From: Streptomyces sp. MRC013 | GTDB taxonomy: Bacteria; Actinomycetota; Actinomycetes; Streptomycetales; Streptomycetaceae | Length of the DNA stretch: 64,000 nucleotides | Assembly (NCBI RefSeq): GCF_023614235.1 | Contig: NZ_CP094264.1 | Coordinates: forward strand, 1,612,001 to 1,676,000 | Direction: 5' to 3' | Shown: positions 29,880 through 38,907 of the stretch, piece by piece | Numbering within the stretch: the stretch's first letter is position 1 | Layout: each line of letters opens with the position of its first letter | The notes under the pieces: generated by a model | The model's input: the letters and a program-made list of their open reading frames with translations, nothing else | What the model was told of the DNA's origin: nothing | The model's database searches: none | Translations under genes and position numbers: made by a program

Positions 29880-30434
29880 GTGCTCACTGTCGGTGACCAG
29901 TTCCCCACGTACGACCTGACCGCCTGCGTGTCGCTCGAGAGCGGCAAGGAGTTCGCGCAGATCGACAGCAAGACCTACGAGGGCAAGTGGCGCGTGGTGT
30001 TCTTCTGGCCGAAGGACTTCACCTTCGTGTGCCCGACCGAGATCGCCGCGTTCGGCAAGCTGAACGACGAGTTCGCGGACCGCGACGCGCAGGTCCTCGG
30101 CGTCTCCGGCGACTCGGAGTTCGTCCACCACGCCTGGCGCAAGGACCACGCCGACCTGCGTGACCTGCCCTTCCCGATGCTCGCCGACTCCAAGCACGAG
30201 CTGATGCGGGCCTGCGGCGTCGAGGGCGAGGACGGCTTCGCGCAGCGCGCCGTCTTCATCGTCGACCCCAACAACGAGGTCCAGTTCACCATGGTGACCG
30301 CCGGCTCCGTCGGCCGTAACCCCAAGGAGGTCCTGCGGGTCCTGGACGCCCTGCAGACCGACGAGCTGTGCCCCTGCAACTGGAGCAAGGGCGACGAGAC
30401 CCTCGACCCGGTCAAGCTGCTGGCCGGCGAGTGA
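29880..30434 (+). CDS. ahpC: Alkyl hydroperoxide reductase peroxiredoxin
   Basis: The 184-residue AhpC-type peroxiredoxin has peroxidatic Cys51 (DFTFVCPTE) and resolving cysteines near the C-terminus (ELCPCNW, 164 and 166). It reduces H2O2 and organic peroxides. In actinobacteria AhpD, encoded 23 nt downstream, supplies the electrons. GTG 29880 follows AGGAGAGC. Confidence 0.97.
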   Translation: MLTVGDQFPTYDLTACVSLESGKEFAQIDSKTYEGKWRVVFFWPKDFTFVCPTEIAAFGKLNDEFADRDAQVLGVSGDSEFVHHAWRKDHADLRDLPFPMLADSKHELMRACGVEGEDGFAQRAVFIVDPNNEVQFTMVTAGSVGRNPKEVLRVLDALQTDELCPCNWSKGDETLDPVKLLAGE

Positions 30435-30457
30435 CCGACCGGAACGAGTGAACCACC

Positions 30458-30997
30458 ATGTCTCTTGACGCCCTGAAGTCCGCCCTCCCGGACTACGCGA
30501 AGGACCTGAAGCTGAACCTCGGCTCGGTCATCGGCAACAGCGACCTCCCGCAGCAGCAGCTGTGGGGCACCGTGCTGGCGTGCGCGATCGCCTCGCGCTC
30601 CCCGAAGGTGCTGGCGGAGCTGGAGCCGGAGGCGAGGGAGCGGCTCACGCCCGAGGCGTACGAGGCGGCCAAGGCCGCCGCCGCCATCATGGCGATGAAC
30701 AACGTCTTCTACCGGACGCGCCACCTCCTCTCCGACCCGGAGTACGGGACGATCCGCGCCGGTCTGCGGATGAACGTCATCGGCAACCCGGGCGTGGAGA
30801 AGGTCGACTTCGAGCTGTGGTCGCTCGCCGTCTCCGCGGTCAACGGCTGCGGCCAGTGCCTCGACTCGCACGAGCAGGTGCTGCGCAAGGCGGGCCTGGA
30901 GCGCGAGACGATCCAGGAGGCGTTCAAGATCGCCGCGGTGATCCAGGCGGTCGGCGCGACGCTGGACGCGGAGGCGGTCCTGGCCGCCGCCGAGTAG
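30458..30997 (+). CDS. ahpD: Alkyl hydroperoxidase AhpD
   Basis: This 179-residue carboxymuconolactone decarboxylase-fold protein has the CxxC centre Cys131-Gly-Gln-Cys134 with His138 ([11 protein letters not shown]). It is reduced through lipoamide/dihydrolipoamide acyltransferase and passes electrons to AhpC. It is cotranscribed with ahpC. Confidence 0.96.
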   Translation: MSLDALKSALPDYAKDLKLNLGSVIGNSDLPQQQLWGTVLACAIASRSPKVLAELEPEARERLTPEAYEAAKAAAAIMAMNNVFYRTRHLLSDPEYGTIRAGLRMNVIGNPGVEKVDFELWSLAVSAVNGCGQCLDSHEQVLRKAGLERETIQEAFKIAAVIQAVGATLDAEAVLAAAE

Positions 30998-31026
30998 TCG
31001 GCCGCCCCGGTGAACGGGGCGCGCGA

Positions 31027-31060
31027 GGGCCCCGTCGGCAGCCGATGCCGGCGGGGCCCT
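31027..31060. terminator. Bidirectional hairpin terminator
   Basis: GGGCCCCGTCGGC pairs with GCCGGCGGGGCCC around a short loop, between ahpD and the convergent membrane-protein gene. Confidence 0.65.
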
Positions 31061-31108
31061 TCCGTCGTGCCGCGCCGTCCGGCGCCCGGGACCGCCCCGT
31101 CCGGGGGG

Positions 31109-31898
31109 TCAACCGGTGCCGGAGGAGCGGGGGCCGGCGGGACCCGGCGACTCCGGGGACCTCAGCCGCTCCATGAGTTCGCGCACGTCTTCCACCATGA
31201 ACTCCTTCACCCCGTCGAGCGGCGCGTGGGTCGCCTCCTCGGACGGGTCGCCCGACCCCTCGGCGTGCTCGTGGAGCGTGCCGACGGAGAGGCCGATCAC
31301 GGCGGGCCCGTCCAGGACGACGATCTCCGCGTACGTCCCGCCGCTGACACTGAAGTACGCCCTGTCCCCCAGCCCCGGCACCGGCTCCGGCCCGGGCTCC
31401 TCCGGCATGGCGGCCACCCCCTGCACCGCCTCGAACTCCGGCGCCGGGTCGGTCTTCTTGTGCAACTCGTACCGGAGGCTCGCCTCGTAGCCGGCCGGTG
31501 CCTCGCCCAGCTGCACCGAGCAGTACGCCCGGTCGAGCGCCGGATGCTCGTAGGTGTCGGCGGTGGTGGTGGCGCCGCGCTTGCCCAGGGCGGTGACCAG
31601 GGCGGACAGCGGCGCCTCCGCGCACAGGGCGTCGGGCGTGCGGTAGTCGCCGAGGTCCGCGCCGCGCGTCTGGTACGCGGTGAGGCCCGCCGCCCACAGC
31701 AGGGACGCGCCCAGCGCGCCGCCCAGCCCCCCACAGCCAGGGGCGCCGGTACCGCGCCCCGCCCCACCCGGCCGCCGGGGCGCCCTCCTCGGGACGATCC
31801 GCCCCGGCGGCGTACGGAACGCCGCCGGGGCCGCGGGCCGGCACCGCGTGGTGCCCGGACCCGCCCCCGTCGTCGAGTAGTTCGGGTTCGGATATCAC
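31109..31898 (-). pseudogene. Membrane-anchored secreted protein of unknown function, frameshifted at a C6 run
   Basis: GTG 31898 overlaps the stop of the AI-2E family gene (GTGA). The N-terminus (VISEPELLDDGG, about 50 residues, to RRPWLW) is in one frame. The rest (GALGASLLWAAGLTAY membrane helix, then GADLGDYRTPDALC to SSGTG) is in another. Removing one C from 31727-31732 joins them into a ~260-residue single-pass protein with two extracytoplasmic cysteines (DALC, RAYC). No family recognised. The frameshift is probably a sequencing artefact. Confidence 0.6.
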
Positions 31899-33283
31899 TC
31901 GGCCTCCGGCCGCTCGTGCCCGCCACCGGTGCCGCCGCCCGGCCCGGGCGGGGCCGTGCCGGTGTGCGCGGCGGCGAGGCGGCGCAGGGCCTGCTCCTCG
32001 CCGTACACCCGCAGGTATCCGACGACCGTGTTGGTGACGGCGACCAGCGGGACCGCGACGACCGCCCCGCCGAGGCCCGCGACGAGGCCGCCCGCCGAGA
32101 CGGTCAGCACGACCGCCAGCGGGTGCACCCGCACGGCCCGGCCGAGGATGAACGGCTGGAGGACGTGCCCCTCGATCTGCTGCACCGCCAGCACCACGAC
32201 GAGGACCATCAGCGCCGTGAACACCCCGTTGGTGACGAGCGCGACGACGACCGCGAGGGCGCCCGAGATCACCGCGCCCACCAGCGGGATGAACGAGAAC
32301 AGGAAGACGAACACGCCCAGCGGGACCGCGAGCGGCACGTCGAGGAAGTAGATGCCGAGCCCGATGAAGACCGCGTCGATGAGGGCGACGACCACCGTGC
32401 CGCGCACGTACGCGGTGAGGGTCCGCCAGGCGCGCGGCCCGGCACCCGCGACACCCGGCCGGGCCTGGGCGGGCACCAGGGTGAGGAACCACTGCCAGAC
32501 CTTCTTCCCGTCGTAGAGCAGGAAGAGGGTCGAGAACATCGCGAGCAGCGTCCCGGTCATCACCTCGACCATGACCGTGACGCCGGTGAGGCCCGCGGAG
32601 GTGATCTCCTCGGTGTTGGTGCCGATCGTGTCGCTGAGGCTCTGGGCGATGTCGTTGATCTGGCTCTCGGTCACGTGGAACGGGCTGTCCAGCGCCCAGC
32701 GCTTCAGCTCCTCGATGCCGTCCCGCACGCGCGCGGAGACGTTGTTGAGGTTGTCCATGACCTGCCACACGACGAACCAGCCGACGAGGCCCATGACGAC
32801 GAAGCCGAGGACGGCGGTGACCACCGTGGCGAGCCCGCGCGGCAGCCCGAGCCGCCTCAGCCGGCCCACGGTCGGCTGGAGCAGGGCGGTGATGAGCAGC
32901 GCGGCGACGAAGGCGAGGGCCACCAGCCGCACCGTGCTGATGACCTTCATCAGCACCCACAGCGTGCCCGCGAGGACGAGCAGCCGCCAGCCGGCCTCGG
33001 CGGCGACGCGCACCCCCCAGGGGACGGCGTCCGCGGGGTCGGGCCGGGCGGCGACGGCGGGCGCGTACGCGGGGGGCGCGGGGACGATGTCCCGCCCGCC
33101 GTCCGCCCCTTCGGCGCCGGGGGCGGCCCCGCCGGACGGCCTGCGCGCGGGGACGCCGGTGCCGGACGCGACGACGGGGACGTCGGCCTCCGCCTCGGCC
33201 CGCGCGCGGCGCTCCTCGAGCCTCTGCCCCATCCGGCTCAGCCCGGTACCGAGCCGGCCGAGCCACCCTGGCACTTTCGACAT
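31895..33283 (-). CDS. AI-2E family (PerM-like) transporter
   Basis: The 462-residue protein has a ~110-residue disordered cytoplasmic N-terminus, then about seven or eight membrane helices. The family's amphipathic region is VWQVMDNLNNVSARVRDGIEEL, and the C-terminal block has FLFSFIPLVGAVISG, QQIEGHVLQPFILGRAV and GGAVVAVPLVAVTNTVVGYL. Substrates of this family (autoinducer-2 export, Na+/H+ exchange) vary and cannot be read here. ATG 33283 follows GGGAAGG. Confidence 0.88.
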   Translation of the reverse strand: MSKVPGWLGRLGTGLSRMGQRLEERRARAEAEADVPVVASGTGVPARRPSGGAAPGAEGADGGRDIVPAPPAYAPAVAARPDPADAVPWGVRVAAEAGWRLLVLAGTLWVLMKVISTVRLVALAFVAALLITALLQPTVGRLRRLGLPRGLATVVTAVLGFVVMGLVGWFVVWQVMDNLNNVSARVRDGIEELKRWALDSPFHVTESQINDIAQSLSDTIGTNTEEITSAGLTGVTVMVEVMTGTLLAMFSTLFLLYDGKKVWQWFLTLVPAQARPGVAGAGPRAWRTLTAYVRGTVVVALIDAVFIGLGIYFLDVPLAVPLGVFVFLFSFIPLVGAVISGALAVVVALVTNGVFTALMVLVVVLAVQQIEGHVLQPFILGRAVRVHPLAVVLTVSAGGLVAGLGGAVVAVPLVAVTNTVVGYLRVYGEEQALRRLAAAHTGTAPPGPGGGTGGGHERPEAE

Positions 33284-33340
33284 GACCTTCCCTGCTCCCC
33301 ACCAGTCCCCCGGAGTTCCGGTCCCCCGACCGTACACGCA

Positions 33341-33375
33341 CGGAGCCCCCCACCGTGGGACGGCGAGGGGCTCCG
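33341..33375. terminator. Hairpin terminator of the transglycosylase gene
   Basis: CGGAGCCCC (33341-33349) pairs with GGGGCTCCG (33367-33375) just downstream of the minus-strand transglycosylase stop. Confidence 0.6.
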
Positions 33376-33392
33376 GAAGTCGGGCTCCGCTG

Positions 33393-34085
33393 TCAGTACC
33401 AGTGGTTGGCCTGCCAGAACGACCATGCGCCGCAGGGGCTGCCGTAGCGGTCGTTCATGTAGTTGAGGCCCCACTTGATCTGGGTGGCGGGGTTGGTCCG
33501 CCAGTCCGCGCCCGCGGAGGCCATCTTGGACCCGGGAAGCGCCTGGACCAGGCCGTACGCACCGGACGAGGGGTTCTGGGCGCGGTAGTTCCAGCTGGAC
33601 TCGTGGTCCACTATGTTGCTGAAGCACTGGAACTGGCCGCTCGGCACCATCTGGCGGGCGATGGCCTGCACCTCGGCGACGGAGTACGAGGACTGGACGG
33701 CGAAGTCCGAAGCGTCGCGGGCCGCTTCACGGCTGGCCCGCTCGCGCGCCTCGCGCTCCTTCTCGGCCTTCTCCTCCGCGGCGGCCTTCTTCGCCTCGGC
33801 GTCCTTGGCCGCCTGGAGGCGGGCGGCCTCCCAGGCGGACTGCTGGGCGGCGGTGTCGGCCGCGGCGGCCTGCGCCTCGGCTTGCTGCGTCAGCGAGGCG
33901 ATCTGAACCTGCGCCTGCTGACCGGCGGGTATGTCGGCGAGGAGGGTCGCGTCGGCGGCGGTCGCCTCGAACTTCTCCGACTGGGTCGCCTGCGGGTCGC
34001 CCGCGGCGACACCGACGACGGCGCCGACGGTGGTGACCGCGGTGGCCGAAGCCACCGCGAATCCCCGGACCGAGATCCGGCTCAC
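33393..34085 (-). CDS. Secreted lytic transglycosylase (SLT domain) with coiled coil
   Basis: GTG 34085 follows GGAAGGA by 6 nt. A signal peptide (~residues 1-30, GFAVASATAVTTVGAVVG) is followed by an Ala/Glu/Lys-rich coiled coil of about 80 residues. The C-terminal SLT/lysozyme-like domain starts EVQAIARQMVPSGQFQCFSNIVDHESSWNY, with the catalytic Glu in HESSW, then SGAYGLVQALPG. It cleaves peptidoglycan glycan strands. The coiled coil probably tethers or oligomerises it. A structured leader precedes the gene. Confidence 0.88.
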   Translation of the reverse strand: MSRISVRGFAVASATAVTTVGAVVGVAAGDPQATQSEKFEATAADATLLADIPAGQQAQVQIASLTQQAEAQAAAADTAAQQSAWEAARLQAAKDAEAKKAAAEEKAEKEREARERASREAARDASDFAVQSSYSVAEVQAIARQMVPSGQFQCFSNIVDHESSWNYRAQNPSSGAYGLVQALPGSKMASAGADWRTNPATQIKWGLNYMNDRYGSPCGAWSFWQANHWY

Positions 34086-34089
34086 ACGG

Positions 34090-34330
34090 TTTCCTTCCAG
34101 CATCGCCCGCACAGGTGACCTCGCGGGCGCGATCGTGCCCCTGACGCTGGTCCCCCCACTCGCTGGGTCACGGGGGACACGGGCCCGGTGGGCGGCTCCC
34201 CTGCGGGAGCGCCGCGTGGTGCTCGGGCGGCATACGGCGGACGTCTGTTGAGTTGTGCCGCCACGGGTCCGTGGGGTGTGGCTGTGCCGTATGCGGGGCC
34301 TGACGGAAGCAAGACTCTGCCGGAAGGCTC
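34090..34330 (-). promoter_or_regulatory. Structured 5' leader of the transglycosylase gene
   Basis: The 455-nt gap after the PhoH gene holds no ORF. On the minus strand a 9-bp stem (34230-34238 with 34286-34294) encloses a smaller hairpin (CCACGG/CCGTGG at 34261-34274) and GC-rich stems continue to the start codon. Actinobacterial cell-wall hydrolase genes are often controlled by cyclic-di-AMP riboswitches. I do not see that consensus clearly, so the class is open. Confidence 0.45.
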
Positions 34331-34539
34331 CGACGCAAGGCAATTCCCCGCCGCGTGTGAAAGCTCACACCCCACCCGTCGTGAAAGTTTCGCCCGAAGG
34401 GGCGCACGACGCGGCGCCGTCCGGCTAAGCTCTCGCGCTTCGCCGGACGGCGCCCGGGGTCCAGCTCCGTTCTGCGCCTTTTGACCGGCGGCCGGTCAGT
34501 CCGGGACCGTCCGGACGCCGGCCTGGGTCCGCATCACGC

Positions 34540-35859
34540 TCAGATGTGGACGTCTTCGAGCATCTCGGTCACCAGGGCGGCGATCTGGGAGCGCTCGGAC
34601 CGGGCGAGCGTGACGTGGGCGAAGAGCGGATGCCCCTTCAGCTTCTCGACCACGGCGACGACCCCGTCGTACCGCCCCACCCGCAGGTTGTCCCGCTGGG
34701 CGACGTCATGGGTGAGGACGACGCGGGAGTTCGTCCCGATTCTGGACAACACGGTCAGCAGGACGTTGCGCTCCAGGGACTGCGCCTCGTCCACGATGAC
34801 GAACGCGTCGTGCAGGGAGCGGCCCCGGATGTGGGTGAGGGGCAGCACCTCCAGCATGTCGCGGGCCGTGATCTCCTCGATGACCTCGCGCGACGTCACC
34901 GCGGACAGCGTGTCGAAGACGGCCTGCGCCCAGGGGTTCATCTTCTCGGCCTCGGTGCCCGGCAGGTAGCCGAGTTCCTGCCCGCCCACCGCGTACAGCG
35001 GGCGGAAGACCATCACCTTCTGGTGCTGGCGGCGCTCCAGCACGGCCTCGAGGCCGGCGCACAGCGCGAGCGCGGACTTGCCGGTGCCGGCCCGGCCGCC
35101 GAGCGACACGATGCCGACGTCCGGGTCGAGCAGCAGGTCGAGTGCGATGCGCTGCTCGGCGCTGCGGCCCCGGATGCCGAACGCCTCGCGGTCGCCGCGC
35201 ACCAGCCTCACGGACCCGTCGGCCGTGACCCGGCCGAGCGCCTTGCCCCGTTCGGACTGCAGGACGAGGCCGGTGTGCACGGGGAGGTCCGCCGCCTCCG
35301 GCACGTGGAGCGCCTCCTGGGTGTAGAGGAGGTCCACCTGTTCGGCGGAGAGCCGCACCTCGCACATGCCGGTCCAGCCGGAGTCGGTGACGGCGAGCTC
35401 GGCGCGGTACTCCTCGGCGAGGAGGCCCACGGAGGACGCCTTGATGCGGAGCGGCAGGTCCTTCGAGACGACCGTGACGTCGTACCCCTCCGCCTGGAGG
35501 TTGCGGGCCACGGCGAGGATGCGCGAGTCGTTGTCCCCGAGGCGGTAGCCGGCCGGGAGGAGGCCCGGGTCCGAGTGGTTGAGCTCCACGCGCAGCGTCC
35601 CGCCCAGGTCGCCCACGGCGACGGGGGCGTCGAGGCGGCCGTACCGGACGCGCAGGTCGTCCAGGAGGCGCAGTGCCTGACGGGCGAAGTAGCCGAGTTC
35701 CGGGTGGTGCCTCTTGGCCTCCAGTTCCGTCACCACGACGACGGGCAGCACGACCTCGTGCTCCTCGAAGCGGGTCAGGGCGTTGGGGTCGGCCAGCAGG
35801 ACGCTGGTGTCGAGAACATAGGTGCGCCGATCGTCGGGGCGGCGCTTGGTACTGGTCAC
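34540..35859 (-). CDS. PIN-PhoH fusion ATPase (PhoH2-like)
   Basis: The N-terminal PIN nuclease domain of this 439-residue protein has Asp in [12 protein letters not shown], Glu in [11 protein letters not shown], and [14 protein letters not shown] then [13 protein letters not shown], so its acidic site is intact. The C-terminal PhoH ATPase has Walker [13 protein letters not shown], Walker [11 protein letters not shown] and [12 protein letters not shown]. Such fusions are sequence-specific RNA helicase/RNases in mycobacteria. GTG 35859 matches the usual VTSTKRR start. No antitoxin gene accompanies it. Confidence 0.92.
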   Translation of the reverse strand: MTSTKRRPDDRRTYVLDTSVLLADPNALTRFEEHEVVLPVVVVTELEAKRHHPELGYFARQALRLLDDLRVRYGRLDAPVAVGDLGGTLRVELNHSDPGLLPAGYRLGDNDSRILAVARNLQAEGYDVTVVSKDLPLRIKASSVGLLAEEYRAELAVTDSGWTGMCEVRLSAEQVDLLYTQEALHVPEAADLPVHTGLVLQSERGKALGRVTADGSVRLVRGDREAFGIRGRSAEQRIALDLLLDPDVGIVSLGGRAGTGKSALALCAGLEAVLERRQHQKVMVFRPLYAVGGQELGYLPGTEAEKMNPWAQAVFDTLSAVTSREVIEEITARDMLEVLPLTHIRGRSLHDAFVIVDEAQSLERNVLLTVLSRIGTNSRVVLTHDVAQRDNLRVGRYDGVVAVVEKLKGHPLFAHVTLARSERSQIAALVTEMLEDVHI

Positions 35860-35950
35860 CACGGAAGGACAGACCCCCTCTTTTAGAGGCGCGTGAGGCC
35901 GGGGTGCGACTGCTGCGGAGTCGCGGTGGGACGGGTCGGGATCGGGCTCC

Positions 35951-35994
35951 GGTGCACGGGCCGCGACTTCGGCCCTCCGCTTCGCCCGTGCACC
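35951..35994. promoter_or_regulatory. Hairpin in the PhoH leader / uppS downstream region
   Basis: GGTGCACGGGC (35951-35961) and GCCCGTGCACC (35984-35994) are perfect 11-bp arms. The 346-nt gap 35860-36205 otherwise has no gene. The hairpin may end the uppS transcript or fold in the PhoH mRNA leader. Confidence 0.5.
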
Positions 35995-36205
35995 GGTGCT
36001 GCACGGTTGTCCTGGCGCAAGGAGCCTCCCGGGCGAGCGGGTTCCGTACCGCTCGCTCTGCAAGGGATATGCCCCTGCCGCCACCGCGCCATGCCCGCGA
36101 CGCCCTTGGCATATGACAATCCGTCCGGCCGGACGTGCCGGAGCCGGGCCGCGTCCTTCGGCGGCCCGGCTCGGGAGGGGGGTGCGGGGGGCGTCCGCCC
36201 GCAGG

Positions 36206-36967
36206 TCAGGTGCCGTAGCGGCGGTGGCGGGCGGCGTAGTCGCGCAGCGCCCGCAGGAAGTCGACCTTGCGGAAGGCCGGCCAGTGGACCTCGCAGAAGT
36301 AGTACTCGGAGTGCGCGCTCTGCCAGAGCATGAAGCCGGAGAGCCGCTGCTCGCCGCTGGTGCGGATGACCAGGTCCGGATCGGGCTGGCCGCGCGTGTA
36401 GAGGTGCTCGGCGATCATGTCGGTGTCGACGACCTCGGCCAGCTCCTCGAAGGAGGTGCCCTTCTCGGCGTGGTGCAGCAGCAGGGAGCGCACCGCGTCG
36501 GCGATCTCCTGACGGCCGCCGTAGCCGACGGCGACGTTGACGAGTATCCCGCCGATGTGCCGCGTCGACTCCTCGGCCTCCTTCAGGACCGCCTGTGTGC
36601 GCGGCGGGAGGAGGTCCATCGTGCCGACGTGGTGGACCCGCCAGCGGCCGTCCGCCGCGATGGTGCGGACCGCCTCCTCGATGATGCCGAGGAGCGGCAC
36701 CAGCTGCTCCTCCGGCCGGTTCAGGTTGTCGGTGGACAGCATCCAGAGGGTGACGACCTCGACGTCGGTCTCCGTGCACCAGCCGAGCAGCTCCATGATC
36801 TTGCTGGCCCCGGCCTTGTGGCCCTGCTCGGGGGTGCCGCCGGACGCCTTCGCCCAGCGCCTGTTGCCGTCGAGGATGACGCCGATGTGCTTGGGCACCT
36901 GGGCGTGGTCGAGGCGGCCCTCCACCCGGCGCGCGTAGAGCCCGTACACCAGGTCGCGCAAGTTCAC
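36206..36967 (-). CDS. uppS: Isoprenyl diphosphate synthase (UppS-like, cis-prenyltransferase)
   Basis: The 253-residue enzyme elongates prenyl diphosphate with IPP in cis to make the C50-C55 carrier lipid. [14 protein letters not shown] carries the catalytic Asp33. [12 protein letters not shown] is the hinge, and [29 protein letters not shown] binds the diphosphate. GTG 36967 has AGGTGAG upstream. Streptomycetes carry two or three such enzymes. Which chain length this one makes is not visible. Confidence 0.94.
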   Translation of the reverse strand: MNLRDLVYGLYARRVEGRLDHAQVPKHIGVILDGNRRWAKASGGTPEQGHKAGASKIMELLGWCTETDVEVVTLWMLSTDNLNRPEEQLVPLLGIIEEAVRTIAADGRWRVHHVGTMDLLPPRTQAVLKEAEESTRHIGGILVNVAVGYGGRQEIADAVRSLLLHHAEKGTSFEELAEVVDTDMIAEHLYTRGQPDPDLVIRTSGEQRLSGFMLWQSAHSEYYFCEVHWPAFRKVDFLRALRDYAARHRRYGT

Positions 36968-37423
36968 CGATCTCACCTCTCGCGTACGGGACCCCGCTGC
37001 CGGCCCCGAGACCCGCCACATTACTGGGCGCTCCGGGCGGAGGCCCAACCCGGTGTGTCACAAGTCCGTGATGAGGGAAGGACATCCGTTTGTTCTCGGC
37101 GTCCCGGCCCGCGCCGGGCGCCCGGCCCCCGGCGTCCCGTCCGGTGGCGGGGTGCGGGACGTTCCCGGAGCGGGGGCGGGTGCGCCGGGACCGGGTGCGG
37201 GGCGGGGGTGCGAAGAACGGGCCGGTCCGTGGGGGGGGATACGGACCGGCCCGAGGGGGGGGCTTCCACCATAACCCTTCGTAAGAGGTGGTGGTGCCGC
37301 GACATGCCGTCGCCACGCTCCGGAAGTGCCGGGTCGCGGCACGGGTACGGAACCGGCCCCGGGCGGTCCTCCGCGGGGAGACGCGCGGCACGGGCACCCC
37401 GGCCTCGCCCGGACGGGCGGCCC
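36968..37423. terminator. Intergenic region with strong terminator at 37218-37253
   Basis: No gene is visible in these 456 nt. CGGGCCGGTCCGT (37218-37230) and its exact complement (37241-37253) form a 13-bp hairpin with a G8AT loop. It is placed to end transcription of the minus-strand prepilin peptidase gene before uppS. Confidence 0.7.
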
Positions 37424-38170
37424 CTACGCCCGGGCGAGGGCGCCGAGGAGGAGGCCCAGCAGGGCCCCGGCGATCATGAAGGGGCCGAAGGGGATGGCGC
37501 TCCCGCGGGTCGCTCGGCGGCGCGCGACGAGCCCCAGGCCGTACCCGGCTCCGAGGAGGAAGCCCGCGAAGGCGCCCGCCAGCAGGACGGGCCAGCCGTA
37601 CCAGCCGAGCGCGGCGCCCAGCGGGAGCGCGAGTTTGACGTCGCCGAACCCCATGCCGTTCGGGTTGACGAGGAAGAGCACCAGGTAGGCGCCGCCCAGC
37701 GCGAGCGCGCCCAGCACGGACAGCCGCCACGACCCGGCGTGGCCCGGCAGCAGCGCGGCGACGCCCAGCAGGAGCGGGACGGCGGCGGCGAGCGGCAGGG
37801 TCAGGGGGTCGGGCAGCCGGTGCACCCGCCGGTCGACGACCGCGAGGAGCAGCGCGAACGGCGCCAGCAGCAGCCACACCGCCAGTTCGGGCCGCCACCC
37901 GGTGGCCGCGGCGAGCAGTCCGCACCCGACGGCCCCGGTGAGCGGCACGCCCACCGCCCGTCGCCGTCCGGGGGCGGCGGTCGGTGGGCAGTCGGCGCAG
38001 TGCGCGGGGCCCAGCCAGCCGCGCGGGCCGGAGGCGTAGGCGTGCCCGGCGGGGCAGGCGCCGCGCCGGGGCTCGTCGGGCTCGACGGCGAACCGGTGCG
38101 CGGCGCGCCGCACGAGCAGCGCGGCGGCAGCGCCCCACGAAACGGCGGCGGCGATCAGCGTGGCGTACAC
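37424..38170 (-). CDS. Prepilin peptidase (A24 family aspartic protease)
   Basis: This 248-residue multi-pass protein has the two catalytic aspartates Asp113 (LLAVVDRRVHRLPD) and Asp177 (NGMGFGDVKLAL). An N-terminal cytoplasmic loop has CPAG and HCADC, the zinc-binding pattern of bifunctional PilD-type enzymes. GTG 38170 lies 7 nt after TAGGGT (38178-38183), so it is leaderless. It probably cleaves the Flp, TadE and TadG prepilins of the Tad locus 3 kb away. Confidence 0.92.
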   Translation of the reverse strand: MYATLIAAAVSWGAAAALLVRRAAHRFAVEPDEPRRGACPAGHAYASGPRGWLGPAHCADCPPTAAPGRRRAVGVPLTGAVGCGLLAAATGWRPELAVWLLLAPFALLLAVVDRRVHRLPDPLTLPLAAAVPLLLGVAALLPGHAGSWRLSVLGALALGGAYLVLFLVNPNGMGFGDVKLALPLGAALGWYGWPVLLAGAFAGFLLGAGYGLGLVARRRATRGSAIPFGPFMIAGALLGLLLGALARA

Positions 38171-38267
38171 GACGCCGACCCTAGAAGGGGCCGGCCGGTG
38201 GGTCACGGCGCGGGACGGCCGCAACGCACCCGTCCGGCGGGCCGCCGGACGGGCCGTGCGGGTCGCC

Positions 38268-38450
38268 GACCGGAGCGCGGTGGCGGCGGGACCGCGGAGC
38301 CCGGGGGCGCGGGACTGCGGGAACCGGAGCGCGGTGGCGGCGGGACTGCGGGGACCGGGGCGCAGGACTGCGGGAACCGGAGCGCGGTGGCGGCGGGACC
38401 GCGGAGCCCGGGGCGCAGGACTGCGGGAACCGGAGCGCGGTGGCGGCGGG
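38268..38450. repeat. 53-bp tandem repeat, about 3.5 copies
   Basis: Units at 38268-38320, 38321-38373 and 38374-38426 plus a partial fourth share the core GGAGCGCGGTGGCGGCGGGA and differ by a few substitutions. They lie between the divergent prepilin peptidase and DUF192 genes and contain no credible ORF. Confidence 0.8.
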
Positions 38451-38526
38451 GCCGTGGGAGCCGGAGCGGGGTAGCGGTGGGGCGGGAACCTGCGGCGGGG
38501 CGGCCCGGGGGCCTACCGTGCGGGGT

Positions 38527-38907
38527 ATGGGATGGCGGAACGGAACGGGCACGCTGCGGATCGGCGGCGGGGCGGCGGTCCCCGTCGAGATCGCCGCCTC
38601 GCACCGGACGCGGGCGCGCGGGCTGCTCGGGCGGGACGGGATCGACGGGGCGATGCTGCTGACGCCGTGCGGGAGCGTGCACACCTTCCGGATGCGGTTC
38701 GCGATCGACGTGGCGTACCTCGACCGCGACCTGACGGTCCTCGCCGTCGTCCCCGGGATGCGGCCGGGGCGGTTCGGGCTGCCCCGGCTCCGGGCCCGGC
38801 ACGTGCTGGAGGCAGAGGCCGGGGCGATGGAGCGGTGGGGCGTACGGCCGGGGCTCCGGCTCCTGGTCGACGCACCGGTCACGGGGGACCCGGACCGAGC
38901 AGGGTGA
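38527..38907 (+). CDS. DUF192 family protein
   Basis: The 126-residue protein has the DUF192 pattern: ASHRTRARGLLGRDGIDGAMLL, CGSVHTFRMRFAIDVAYLD, and HVLEAEAGAMERWGVRPG at the end. Function is unknown. It is often near pilus or secretion genes. ATG 38527 follows TACCGT (38514-38519) by 7 nt: leaderless. Its 3' end overlaps the convergent mannosyltransferase gene by 29 nt. Confidence 0.88.
   Translation: MGWRNGTGTLRIGGGAAVPVEIAASHRTRARGLLGRDGIDGAMLLTPCGSVHTFRMRFAIDVAYLDRDLTVLAVVPGMRPGRFGLPRLRARHVLEAEAGAMERWGVRPGLRLLVDAPVTGDPDRAG

Noticed and set aside
34090..34330. Assignment of the transglycosylase leader as a ydaO c-di-AMP riboswitch
   Set aside because: GGGGAGCC is present but the GGGGUNAAUC half of the consensus is not, so naming the class would be a guess.
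36968..37423. Small plus-strand ORF at 37053-37274
   Set aside because: Gly/Arg/Pro-rich, crosses the terminator hairpin and has no ribosome site.
38268..38450. CRISPR array
   Set aside because: Units are directly adjacent tandem repeats without unique spacers and there are no cas genes.
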